From positions 603,405,644 to 603,469,643 of the forward strand of contig NC_081415.1 of NCBI RefSeq assembly GCF_030272615.1: a DNA stretch of 64,000 nucleotides. Reading direction: 5' to 3'. The position numbers and the translations under genes are program-made. Shown piece after piece: positions 47,188 through 57,628 of this stretch. The first letter of the stretch is position 1, and every line of letters starts with the position of its first letter. Source of the DNA: Cryptomeria japonica (taxonomy: Eukaryota > Streptophyta > Pinopsida > Cupressales > Cupressaceae). The notes under the pieces are model-generated. The model was not told where the DNA came from. It saw only the letters and a program-made list of their open reading frames with translations, and did no database searches.

Positions 47188-48156
47188 TGTTTTTCTTGTT
47201 CTTATATTTGTTCTGATATCCAGGGTTAGGCTTAAATGATCTTTTAACTTTTTCTTTAAATATTTAGTTTCTTTCAGGACATGTAGGTGCAAAATGACAT
47301 ATCTTATTACATGAAAAACATTTAAAAGGTTCTTTTTCTTCATACTTACTTCCTATCGGTCCTTTTGTTACTCTTCTAGCAAATAGTGCTTCAAGTTTCT
47401 CAAAGTCATCAGCATCTCTCTTCACATCTTCTAACTCCTTTGTGTATAAAGCTTTCTATTTGTAGATGTAGATGCATGAAAACCAGGTTGAATCTTCACA
47501 TCTCTATAAGGTCCAAATTCCTCAAGCTCAAAAGTAGATAGTTTCCCAACCAAGGTATCTCTGTTGACAGATGTATTAGCCATTGTTCTCAACTCATTAA
47601 TAGTAGTAGCCTTCATTTTGTAAGTCAGTGGTAGGGTTCTCAAAACTTTAGAAACAATTTCATCTTCACTCAGAGTTCCACCACAACATTGAATTCCCAT
47701 AACAATCTAATTTACCCTTTCCATGAATGCAGTAATCCTTTCATCTTCTTCCATATTCAGATTGTCATATCTCACAAGGTAACCATCAATTTTAGCAATC
47801 TTCACTATAGGTTCACCTTCATTAAGAGTCTCCAACTTATCCCATATAGCCTTTCAAGATGATTTGTCGACTAATCCCATTATTTGTTGATCAGAAAGTG
47901 CACACAAGATGGCTTCTCTTGCTCTACAATCATTGTCAAGCTCCTTGTCTAGGTTTTCTAGAGGAGGATTTCCAGATCCTAGATTATAGGGTGTGACACC
48001 ATTTTGTGTGATCTCCCAAATCTCCTTGCCAAGACATCTCAGATGAGTATCCATATGATTCTTCGATATTGTGTAATTTGTTCCTTCAAGCCTCAGAATA
48101 TCCCTTTGAAAGATAGCTCCAGAAGAACTGGATGAACTTGAACTTTTAGTCACCAT
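47188..48156 (-). pseudogene. Copia gag of element H
   Basis: It starts MVTKSSSSSSSSG at 48156, about 45 bases inside the PBS. The N-terminal region is at 47854-48156 (LRLEGTNYTISKNHMDTHL). The UBN2-type gag core is at 47431-47700 (SEDEIVSKVLRTLPLTYKMK, INELRTMANTSVNRDTLVGK). A single intact CCHC knuckle is at 47279-47320 (CFSCNKICHFAPTC), then a Lys/Asn-rich tail. In-frame stops follow DKSS, ERVN and QRS. The frame ends at the J insertion. Confidence 0.85.
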
Positions 48157-48200
48157 AGGAACTTCCTCAAGTGGTTAAGCTTTCTATAGAGAGGACCAAA

Positions 48201-48212
48201 GCTCTGATACCA
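48201..48212 (-). other. Primer-binding site of element H
   Basis: Minus-strand TGGTATCAGAGC, an exact initiator-Met-tRNA site, two bases inside the LTR end. Confidence 0.9.
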
Positions 48213-48214
48213 AT

Positions 48215-49413
48215 TGTTAGAAAATTTAGATAACTAAAAGACAACTAAGAAGGGGAGGGTGAATCAGTTGTCATAGATGACAGGAACATTCAACAATTAA
48301 AATTTAAATACTGGAATAGCAGTTAATCCAATTAAGCATAAGCAGTAATCACAGAATAAAAACCATCTACACAACACCAAGATTTGTACGTAGAAAACCC
48401 AGTAAAGAGAAAAACCATGCTGGGATGCCTACCCATAGTTAGATAATACTTTTGTAGTAAGTATGTGAATTACAATGAAGGGGACTACACTTGCAGGAAG
48501 GCCAACATCCTAGAGCATACTGTTCATCACAAAAGGAGCCTCACTGACTACATATAAATCAAAACTACAATCTGGAGAAGCATTGAACTGCAAAAGATAG
48601 CATCTCCTATGCCTTACTATAGTTCCGGTTAATCTCAATATAGGAGGACTAAATCCTCTTACATAAGCCCAATTCAATATCCAATGATCAACCAACTCCT
48701 CTACCTGAATGGTATTACATTTATTCTCAAATTACATTCCTTGACCATGACCTCTTACATTAACCATGATGATCTACAATGAGATCTTACATCTATTTAT
48801 ACAAACCCTCAACTAGAAATAATCAAGTCGACCACCAAACAATAAACCAATTACATAATTACAAACCATATCATCTTTAGACCAGACAAGTAATATCAAC
48901 ACATAAGATATCCCAAAATTATATCAATAGGTCCTATCCACACCTTACATTAAAGTCAATCCATAACGTAGATCAATTGGGACCAAGTATAGGTCCACAT
49001 GCTTCAGCAATGATCTCTAAATGCCAAGTCTCAAACATGATCACCAACAGTATCCTGAAACTCCATTAGAAGCTACACCAACACCACTTATGCAATTCAC
49101 TAAATATTTCAATCAAAATCTCTACCGGTGAAACCCTCGCCAGAACCAAAAACCAATCTTCTAAGCAAGCAGGATAGAATCCAATCACCAAACTAAAAGA
49201 AATTGACCAAATATGAGTATAAGTATCATGAACAAGCCAATTCCATCACCAAACTATACCAAAGCCTACCAAATCATACTAGATCCAAGATAACCAGGAA
49301 CCACTTAACCTATCAGGACTAGAAGGGTGTCAATAAAGAATCAAACAACTAGTGTTGACATCAATGACAGAATATCAATGCAACACATAATCAATTGCAT
49401 AAAATGCCCAACA
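48215..49413 (-). repeat. 5' LTR of element H
   Basis: 1,199 bases, TGTTAGAAAATT to GCCCAACA. It contains the shared LTR block in degraded form (GAAAACCCAGTAAAGAGA then AAAACCATGCTGGG, 48392-48425) and the G-rich end AAGAAGGGGAGGG. Its last 443 bases pair with 28763-29204. Confidence 0.85.
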
Positions 49414-49414
49414 A

Positions 49415-49615
49415 GATCTACATCAGTATCATGACTCAAAATTCAATGAAGACGGTATTGCAGATTTGGGGAAACAGTTACCCTGGAAGGAACCGGATCA
49501 GACTAAAGACATTTTAGGGAGTAGGCTTGGGCATAGTACTTGGAGCAGTAACTACAAGGAGTATCTTGTGAATGAAAGGATAGAGTAGTTGAAGAATCAT
49601 CTTGGATTTCTTAGG
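49415..49615 (+). pseudogene. End of an ORF of plus-strand element M
   Basis: Starting right after the H LTR, the plus strand is open for 56 codons, one TAG, then nine more codons to a stop (KEPDQTKDILGSRLGHSTW, NYKEYLVNERIE). I do not recognise the family. The position upstream of M's LTR-like region would fit the end of its internal coding region. The upstream part was lost or lies beyond H. Confidence 0.35.
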
Positions 49616-50306
49616 TAGAGGTGTACTGCCTTAGTTTTTCTCTAACCCCAGCAAAATGGGGCAATAACTTTTTCGACAACCTCGGATGTCTAATGCAGGA
49701 TCATCCTTGATTCCTAGCTCATAGGACCTAAAATTATGTCTTGCAAAATTTGATCATTCTAGTTTTATTTTGCCCTCTGTCAACTTTTCAGGGTTGAGGG
49801 TTTTAGGGGTTGTGTCCTTTCTTGATTAAGTATTGGTATGAAGGAAAGTCTTCAGTCCTTTTAATATTTTGTTGTTGCCTTTTTCTCACTTAATGCCGAG
49901 GGTACCACTTTCATTGGCGGGGCCATTTCATTCCCTAAGTATTAAGTGGTGGTCAACCAGTTTATGAAATATGATTTTCCTAAGTCATGCGCATAAAATT
50001 TCCCTATGATCAGTCTCCCTTTAACTATTTGTGCCACGCTTATGTTTTCCTAAGTCCAAAAGTCCTAAGTATTTTGGTGGGTTGTTAAAGACAAAATGAA
50101 TCCAATGGTTCATGCTTCCCTATGATCAAAGATGCAAGGATTATTAAGACCACGACATTGCTAGATTGTGCCACGTGTTTTTAGTGGAAACGGGTAGGAT
50201 TGGCAGTATAACTGGTTGAAGCATTGTGTTACTATTTATCGGGAAGTAAAGGATTGTTTACTAATAGTCTTATCAATTTGTACATGTTCAAAATGAACGA
50301 AGATAT
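49616..50306 (+). other. Non-coding part of element M, probably LTR start and leader
   Basis: There is no open frame of note. The tract contains CCAATGGTTCATGC and GATTGTGCCACGTG motifs. A similar GACATTGCGAGATTATGCCACG occurs at 56951 on the other side of element A, so the two flanks look like one interrupted region. It ends at element A, with GATAT as the last five bases. Confidence 0.4.
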
Positions 50307-51109
50307 CGTTAGGATTCCCATAGATACTGAGAGGGGGGGAAATCAGTATCTAACCAGTTGATAGATTTTCTTAACTTAAAACATGTAGAGCATATTAATA
50401 CAGTGTACTAGTAAGCAGAAAGTAATGCAATAAACAGAGATAAAAACAACCACATGAAAAACACACCATAACACAAGGATTTAACAAGGAAACCCGGTGT
50501 GGGAAAAACCTCGGTGGGATTTGTGACCCACAATATTCACTTACTGGCCAATAAGAGAATATTACTGCTACAAGAGAGGCCTACACATGCAGGAAGGCCA
50601 ACTGCCTAGAGTTCACTGCTCAAATACAAAATGGGAAGTCTCACTGACTTACAAAATGGATTATATAAATCCAGTGTTTTGTACTGCTTCAAAATAGCAT
50701 CTATAATGCCAGATCTAGTACCGATTTCTGCTTTGCTTCTTACATAAATCCTTAACCTATAATTTGCATAATAGGTCTACCTTATTTCGCCTAATTACAT
50801 TCCTTTTTCTTACTTACAAATGTTCTACAATGATCTCTCTTATATAAGAGTCATTTTACAACTTGCCAAGTCGGCTTACAATGATTTTACAAATAATAAA
50901 CAAAATATATTACAACAAAAATCCTGTCAGCCTCTGTGCCGGTATGCTACCTTTCATTGCCAGTGTCAATGATGTGAGTGCCAGTGTAGAGTTTGATCTT
51001 GCTAGTGCTAGTGGAATGTCTTGACGGTGTCATAGGATTGTAAGGTTGCCATCAATGACAAAACCTTCAATCACCTACAATGTCTCATTAGAGTATGCAT
51101 ATGCCAACA
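50307..51109 (-). repeat. 3' LTR of element A
   Basis: 803 bases, from CGTTAGGATTCCC (T of the usual TG changed to C) to ATGCCAACA. It contains the shared block GGAAACCCGGTGTGGGAAAA then ACCTCGGTGGGA (50488-50519). The polypurine tract abuts 51109. Confidence 0.9.
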
Positions 51110-51262
51110 ATCTCCCCCTTTGGCATTGATGGCAACACTCATTAGAAAATTCTAAAACTTGTAATCCAAAAATTGTGTACCAAAAATATGTGAGCTCCCC
51201 CTAAGCAGATAAGTCATTTGCTAATTATTTTCTCATACTACTACTCCCCCTTTGGCATCAAT
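51110..51262 (-). promoter_or_regulatory. Polypurine tract array of element A
   Basis: On the minus strand, TGCCAAAGGGGGAGAT abuts the LTR. CTTAGGGGGAGCTC lies about 85 bases inside, and GATGCCAAAGGGGGAGTAG about 130 bases inside. Elements C and I share this layout. Confidence 0.8.
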
Positions 51263-51306
51263 GACAAAGGTTGCCAAGGTGTCAATAGAGTTTTAGTTTT
51301 TCTGTC

Positions 51307-54300
51307 TCAACCTTGTAACTGGGTGGTTACAATTTGAAAAATATTCGCCAAAACCAAATTTATGCTTTCCATAAACTTCTTGTTGTCTTTTATTGTTGCC
51401 TTTGTTCTTTGAACTGTACTGCTGAGTTGCTACATATGCTCTGTCGGTGTTTTTTGTCCTTGTACTAATGCCTCAGATATTTCCTTTCTCAGGGATGCTA
51501 GATAGTCCAATCTTGGACTTAGTCTTAGTCTCAGATTCTTAGCCTTGTTTATTATTCTCTCCTTTTCTCTCTCTATCTTCAGCAACTCTTCCTCAAAACC
51601 TGTTATATTTTGCTCAAAAACTAATAATGTATCAGGTGAATTAACAAAATTGTTAGCAAGTTTATTAATTTCTTCTTGTGCCTTGCTCATTTTCTTATCT
51701 ATGTCCATTATCAAAAAGTTTGTCTTGCAAGTATCTTTGTACAAAGTTTTACATTCCTTCAATATGTTACATAGTTCTGATAGAAGTGTGTCAAATTCCC
51801 TAGTACACTTCTTTATTTGATCCTCAAAGAATTTATGTTTTTCAATTTCCATCCTGTCTTTGAATGTCTGTTCCTTTATCTGTTCAACCTTCACTGTGTT
51901 GTTAGTAATATAATTCGACAAAGTGTGAAGTTGACTTAAAGAATCCTTATTATCTATGTTGCATTTAGGAGCTATCATCCTCAAAATTGGGATTGTGTCA
52001 TCTATAGCTTTATAAGCTTGTGAACTACAATTAGTTATTTTCTTCAAAGAATCTAAAACAACTTCAGTTACATTGGTTGATTTATAACCTATTGAGGAGG
52101 AACCAACATTTTGAATTCTCTTGGTGGAGGAGGTAACCATGCTTGTAGTGACATATGGTAGGTTAGTCTATGTTTCCATTTCCTTAAGCAAGGGTTTTTA
52201 TTTCTCTCCTATTGCCGATGGCACTGTTTCCACATGAACCTGTTCTAGAGCCTGTTGCTATGTTTGTCTCTCTATTTGTTGATCTATTCCGGTCTCTGTC
52301 TGTTTCCCTATGCTATCATCTTCAACTTTTCCTTTAGTGTTAACAATGTTGTCAGATACTAGTGGCTCACTAGCCATGTCAGTCTTATCGGTTGTGTCTT
52401 TATCTACCACAATGTTGACCTTTTGAGTATCAACATCAACTGTGTATAGTATCTCTAAATTAGGATTAGTATCCTCTTGTGATACATTCATACTATCATC
52501 TGCTAGTTGGTCTTCTATTGTTGTTACTGGTGTAGTAATCAGAGGCAGTGGGGATAAGTTATCTTTTATTTTGATACTAGGAGGTCCACCAACCTTTCCT
52601 TTACCCTTGTCTTTGTCCTTTTGATAGACTCCGATAGGCTTGGGGTTCCTGTACTCTTCCTTCTTTTCCTTCTCCACAAGGAATATATCCCATCCATTTT
52701 TTGTTTCTTCTATTACCTCTTTTACTCTTCCTGCCATTGGTGCAATATGCTGATGTGCAATAGAGAATACTGACTGGGTGGCCTTTGCAATTAGATTATC
52801 TATTTCTTTTGGAGAGTTGACTGGGTAGACAGCAAGTAATTTTTCAATTTTGATTTTCTTGTCAAGTTCTAAAACAGATTGTCTTCTTGCTTCTAGTCTC
52901 TTCAATAATTCATTTGGTAGTTCATCTACAACTTCCATCAAAAACTTCTTATAGATATCCAAGTGTAAAATAACATTGTTTTCAACTTGCTCTTTCTCAT
53001 CTACTGATAGTTTATCATATAGTTTTTCTATGTTCTTGAGCTTTCCTTCTTCTATGATTTCATCCAACAGTCTGTCAGTCAGAGAAATATTCTGTTGAGT
53101 CCTTTTCTTCTTAGGTGTTAGCATTTTCTTAGGGGTTGTCTTCTTTACCAGAGACCTCACTACTTGTTGTTTTTGTCTAGTTCTTTTAGGCAAGGGTGTG
53201 GATACCAGTGAAGGTTGTCTTTTCCTTACAACTCTTTTGAATTCAGCTAGTATGTCACTCTCTGAAGAAGTTTCTACTGGTGACAGGTGAGTTTCTGGTT
53301 GTTGTGCTTGTAACTCATCTTCAGTGATGTCGGTTTGTTTCAGTACATCTTCTTTTATAGCCTTAGCTTGCCTTGAACCTCTCCTCACTATTGCTTCTAC
53401 TTTCTTTACTCTCTTCTTAGATTGAATTTGGCTTTCAATGGTCTCAACACTACCAAATACTTCTTCCTTAGGTTCATTTGGTGCCTCCAGAAGGGCTTTA
53501 GCATATGTTTCAATGATGTGGTCATCAATCTCATAACCCATCTCAGTAACCCAGATTGCTCTTGGGATAACTGCTTCCATCCAGATCTCATCCTTTTTAA
53601 TCACAAAACATATATCATCTTTGTAGTTGTTTACAATTTTCTGTGATAGTCTGACTCTTTTGTTCATTCTGGCTTTTAGTGCTTCAAAATACTCATCAAT
53701 ATTCTTTTGTTTGCTTTCACCCATGTTGTTGAATAAGTCTAATAACTATTTCCGTATCGATATGTCAAATCCAAGGTTCTTGATACCTATACTGGGCACC
53801 TGTTTGGTTATGTGTAGCATTAAGCATACAAGTAAGTTGCCAAATCTAAATGTTCCTTTCTTATCCTTCTTGATCCTTCCTAAATTGTCAATCAATTCAT
53901 CCTTTAGCCATTCACATACATCAATTTTTACATTATCCTTGACCATATCATGTGCACTTTTTATGCATAAATTGGAAATTGAGTTAAGTCAGTTTGCATG
54001 TGTTGCTTTGTAACCTAAAATCATGCTAACAAATCTCACATTTATGTCGGTCACATCATTAACCCTTAGAGACCTTCTGTCAGATGTTTCACAAGTGAGG
54101 CTCATTACTAGGTCATTGGAGACCTTCTTTGTCTTGTCTAGTTTGTTACCAGTGGAAGGTAACCCTGTTATAGCTTTCACAGCTTCCTTGGTGATTTTAT
54201 GAATTGAATCTAGCCAAAATAATTCTCCATGTACCCTGCTCAATACTATCCTTATCACATCTTTGGGAATTTATGGAATGCAGAGGATCTCAGTGAATCC

Positions 54301-54588
54301 TAGGGTTTTAACAATTTTGTGTTCAGGTTTTACATTTCCAAAGTCATCACATATGATAGTTTTGTACATGTTCTTGATTTCTTCATCTCCTAATTCTTCT
54401 ATATGGAAATGGATATAAATTCTATGGTCTTCTATAAAAACAACTCCTTTGGGAATTTGGGAAAAAGCACCTACATTGTCATCCTTTTTAGCTATCTCAG
54501 GAACTAACTAAAATATGGGCCTAGGGTGTTTGATTACCTCGACCACAGTAGGGTTTTCTATGAAATCAGGTATAGAAGAGGATGCCAT
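51307..54588 (-). pseudogene. Accessory protein of element A (about 1,090 codons)
   Basis: One minus-strand frame runs from MASSSIPDFIENP (54588) to a TGA at 51307 with no frameshift. I count eight in-frame stops, each explicable as CAG, CAA or CGA changed by C-to-T. Parts: N-terminal region (KEAVKAITGLPSTGNK); core with IDVCEWLKDELIDNLG then GTFRFGNLLVCLMLH (about 53800-53900); IWMEAVIPRAIWVTEMGYEI; a Lys/Arg-rich middle (KKTTPKKMLTPKKKR), possibly nucleic-acid-binding or a nuclear signal; helical domains (ILHLDIYKKFLMEVVDELPN, SVFSIAHQHIAPMAGRVKE); an acidic/Ser/Thr stretch; and a C-terminal coiled coil (51430-52140). Element C carries a homologue. Not a polymerase, integrase or protease that I can recognise; function unknown. 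Confidence 0.75.
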
Positions 54589-54891
54589 GATTATAAATAC
54601 CTTTTTCTACCTTTGGAAGGATTGATCGCTGAAATGCTTTGCCTCTTTGCTCGAAATGCCTTAGCTCTAGAAATTTCGTGCCCTTCATATGTTTGAATGC
54701 TCGGTGAAGTGAAATGGAGCCAAAAACATTAATTTATAATGTTAATCTGCCAAGTACCACATTTAATGCATGCCAGTTAAGTAATCACTTAACATAACTA
54801 CCAGTATAGAAGTAATTTTCAGCTTCTTATCATCAACCGAGGGAATAATAGCATATGTCTCATTGATTGCCAAACCCTCAAAGAAATTTCT
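54589..54891 (-). other. Spacer between the two ORFs of element A
   Basis: About 300 bases with no frame of note. It could hold the leader or splice signals for the downstream ORF, but I see no clear motif. Element C has a similar spacer (62754-63127), with CATCAACCGAGGG shared by both. Confidence 0.5.
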
Positions 54892-56022
54892 TCAATTTGA
54901 TGAAGAGACTTCTGTCGGTGGAGTGCTACTCTGTTCTGTCAGTGGAGTGTTGCTTGGTTCTACTGGTGGAGGAGTATTCCTATCCACATTCAGTTCTGAT
55001 TTCCTGATCCATTGTTTTGAAAATTCTTTCTTAACCTCTTCAACTTTTTCTTTACCTTTTAAACTAGGACCTTTGTTGTCTACCGATGAGGACTTGCTTC
55101 TACAAAATTTAGCAATATGCCCAATTTTGTTACATGCATAACAAGTCACATTATTTCTCTGAATAGCCTTTCCATAACCTATGCCAATTAGTGTTTTGCA
55201 TTGATTAGATAAGTGTCCAAATCTTCCACAAACATAACATCTCACATTCATTCTGCAATTCTTAGAGTTATGACCAACTTTGTTGCATTTTGAACATTGA
55301 CCGATGGGTGGATTGGTATTCTGATAGTTTCTAGATCTACATTCATTAGCTCTATGACCATACTTATTACAGTTAAAGCATTTGCCATTGAATTTATAAG
55401 CAGTAGTAGTAGGTTGTCTTACCAGTTTGCTATGATCCGGTGTGTTTGCAGTACCAGAGCTTTCACCAACTTCAAAGCCAATTCCAAAAGTGTCACCTTT
55501 AGGTTTTTGATTCTTCAGCAAGTTACCAAGTTCTTCTGAGCTTTTTTTGAATTTCTCTTTATGTTGATTTGCAATATCTAGTTCTCTTTCTAAGACTTAT
55601 TTTTGCCTCATCAATTCATTTGAGTCATTCTGTGTGTGCATCAGATCTGTCTTCAACAAATCATTTTCATAGCTAAGTCTTGTGTTCTCATTTGTAGCAT
55701 CACTTAGTCTTCTAGTCAAATCTTCTTCATTCTTCTTTCTATCTTCAATTTCTTTACAAAATCTCATAGTCATATCCTGCATCTCATTCTTTGTTGTCAT
55801 GTTCTCTTACTTCAGCTTGTTTATCATATCATTAAAAGTTTCTTTTTCATCATTTTCATTTTGCATCTTTTCACAAAGTTCTCTTCTCTTGCTTCTTGAA
55901 ATAGTAAGATTCTCTTGAAGTGCTTGAATAATATCCTGAGTAGCCTTTAGATCATCTTCAAGTTTGATATTTTTCAATTTTTCTACATCATAGTCTGAGA
56001 GAGCTCCTTCAAGTTGCTTCAT
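54892..56022 (-). pseudogene. Coiled-coil, four-knuckle gag-like protein of element A
   Basis: The frame is open from just inside the PBS; the first ATG is at 56022 (MKQLEGALSDYDVEKL). About 200 residues of Glu/Lys/Asn-rich coiled coil are followed by four canonical CCHC knuckles at 55102-55380: CFNCNKYGHRANEC, CSKCNKVGHNSKNC, CYVCGRFGHLSNQC, CYACNKIGHIAKFC. The tail is Pro/Ser/Thr-rich. Only two stops (each CAA to TAA) interrupt it and there is no frameshift. Copia gags usually have one knuckle and a UBN2 core; here the core is missing and the knuckles are multiplied. It probably binds the element's RNA. Confidence 0.75.
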
Positions 56023-56088
56023 TAGATTTTCTATCTCTACCGGTGTCAAGATCTTCCTCAAGCTGTTAGGCTTTTGAAAATAGAGGAC

Positions 56089-56103
56089 CAAGCTCTGATA
56101 CTA
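56089..56103 (-). other. Primer-binding site of element A
   Basis: Minus-strand TAGTATCAGAGCTTG differs by one base from the initiator-Met site TGGTATCAGAGC. It lies two bases from the LTR end. Confidence 0.85.
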
Positions 56104-56105
56104 AT

Positions 56106-56848
56106 TGTTAGGATTCCCATAGATACTGAGAGGGGGGGTGAGTTAGTATCTAACCGGTTGATAGATTTTCTTAACTTAGAACATGTAGAGCATATTAATA
56201 TAGTGTACCGGTAAGGAGAAAGTAATGCAACAAATAGAGATTAAAAAAACCACATGAAAAACACACCATAACATAAGGATTTAATGAGGAAACCCGGTGT
56301 GGGAAAAACCTCGGTGGGATTTGTGACCCAAATATTCACTTACTGGCCAATAAGAGAATATTACTACTACAACAGGGGCCTGCACATGTAGGAAGGCCAA
56401 CTTCCTAGAGCTCACTACTCAAATACAAAATAGGAAGTCTCATTGACTTACAAAATGTATTATATAAATCTAGTGTCTTGTCCTGCTTCAAAATAGCATC
56501 TGTAATGCCAGATCTAGTACCGGTTTTTGCTCTGCTTCTTACATAAATCCTTAACCTATAATTCGCATAATAGGTCTACCTTATTTTGCGTAATTACATT
56601 CCTTTTTCTTAGTTACAAATGTTCTACAATGATCTCTCTTATATAAGAGTCATTTTACAACTTTCCAAGTCAGCTTACAATGATTTTACAAATAATAAAC
56701 AAAATATATTACAACAAAAATCCTATCGGCCTCTGTGCTGGTATGCTACCTTTCACTATCGGTGCCGGTGATGTGAGTGCCGGTGTAGAGTCTGATCTTG
56801 CTAGTGTCGGTGGAATGTCTTGCCAGTGTCATAGGATTGTAAGGTTGC
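56106..56848 (-). repeat. 5' LTR of element A, outer end missing
   Basis: 743 bases colinear with 50307-51049, starting TGTTAGGATTCCC on the plus strand. It stops after AAGGTTGC; the last 60 bases, including the terminus ATGCCAACA, are replaced by M sequence. The shared block is at 56288-56319. Confidence 0.85.
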
Positions 56849-57628
56849 TCAATCTTTATTTCTGGAGAAGTTAACAAACATTATGCAAACTAGTAAAGTT
56901 GGAATAGATTTTTCCCCGCGATGGACCTTGCAAGGATGTTACGGATTGTGACATTGCGAGATTATGCCACGTTTCCCAAGCTAACTAGGAACGCTTATGG
57001 TGGGGTTGCTGATGGAGTCTGGTCGAAAGATGATGTGGTGTTGATTAGTCATGATTTTGTGGCTCTATTGATACAAATGGAAAGTCAAGTGTTGAGTCGA
57101 CAAGAGATGATCGTTGGATTTTCAAACTTGGAAGATGATCGATGACCATGTTTTGAACTTTTTAAAATATAAAGTTATGAGATGTTGTTTTGCTTGCCTG
57201 AGTAGTAATGGCAGATGATACATTTGCATTCATTTCCAGGCAATAATTAAAGACTCTTAAAAGACTTTTCTTCATCTGCAAAATATTTCATAGCAATCCA
57301 GAAGGTTTTCCCTACTACTGAAGAAGGTTGAAATGACTCTCTCTGACACAGAATTGTCATCTTTGGCAAAAATCAAAGCAATAAGTTTATATGAGCTCTC
57401 CATATGTTCTTGAAACAAATTGATATTATAAATTGTGCATAAAGTTGTAAGAAGAGATTTCAATTTGTTCTAGGGTTAAGTTCTAGACAAAGAGTAGTGA
57501 AATTTGTGTGAATTACTCTGGTAATTTAAAATCTCGTAGTAGCCCTAGTTTTTCCTTCCTAAATTTGGAGTTATAATATAAAGCCCTAGTTGCAAAAGAT
57601 AGCTCCCTCACAGAAATATTCAGGACAA
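56849..57628 (+). other. Leader of element M with a possible small ORF
   Basis: This lies between element A and the M ORF. A 74-codon plus-strand frame at 56921-57145 (AYGGVADGVWSKDDVVL) holds the same place, upstream of the long ORF, as the 82-codon ORF of the Tat LTR (KYVGVVTRWNENFEF). Sequence similarity between them is weak. The rest has no gene. Confidence 0.35.

Larger units (their letters stand above)
28763..49413 (-). mobile_element. Copia retrotransposon H, split by nested insertions
   Basis: H has a complete 5' LTR (48215-49413), a perfect initiator-Met PBS, gag (47188-48156), a linker piece (43358-43468), pol (29565-32694) and the 5' 442 bases of its 3' LTR (28763-29204). The reading order is restored by removing E (32700-43352) and J (43469-47182), which shows that those arrived later. 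The far end of the 3' LTR is missing, replaced by element I. Confidence 0.8.
50307..56848 (-). mobile_element. Non-autonomous copia-like element A
   Basis: Two LTRs (803 and 743 bases) flank a PBS, two long minus-strand frames and a polypurine array. Nothing between the LTRs resembles protease, integrase, RT or RNase H, and the frames fill nearly the whole internal 5.0 kb. I therefore infer a non-autonomous element that used enzymes supplied in trans. It inserted in element M. The 5' LTR lacks its outer 60 bases, so the target duplication cannot be checked. Confidence 0.8.

Noticed and set aside
48201-48212. Possible tRNA gene fragments at the GCTCTGATACCA sites
   Set aside because: Each is a 12-base primer-binding site next to an LTR. 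No cloverleaf can be formed around them.
53422-55539. Plus-strand frames rich in Phe/Ser/Leu that look membrane-like
   Set aside because: They are antisense to the Lys/Glu-rich accessory and gag-like proteins of element A, which explains the composition.
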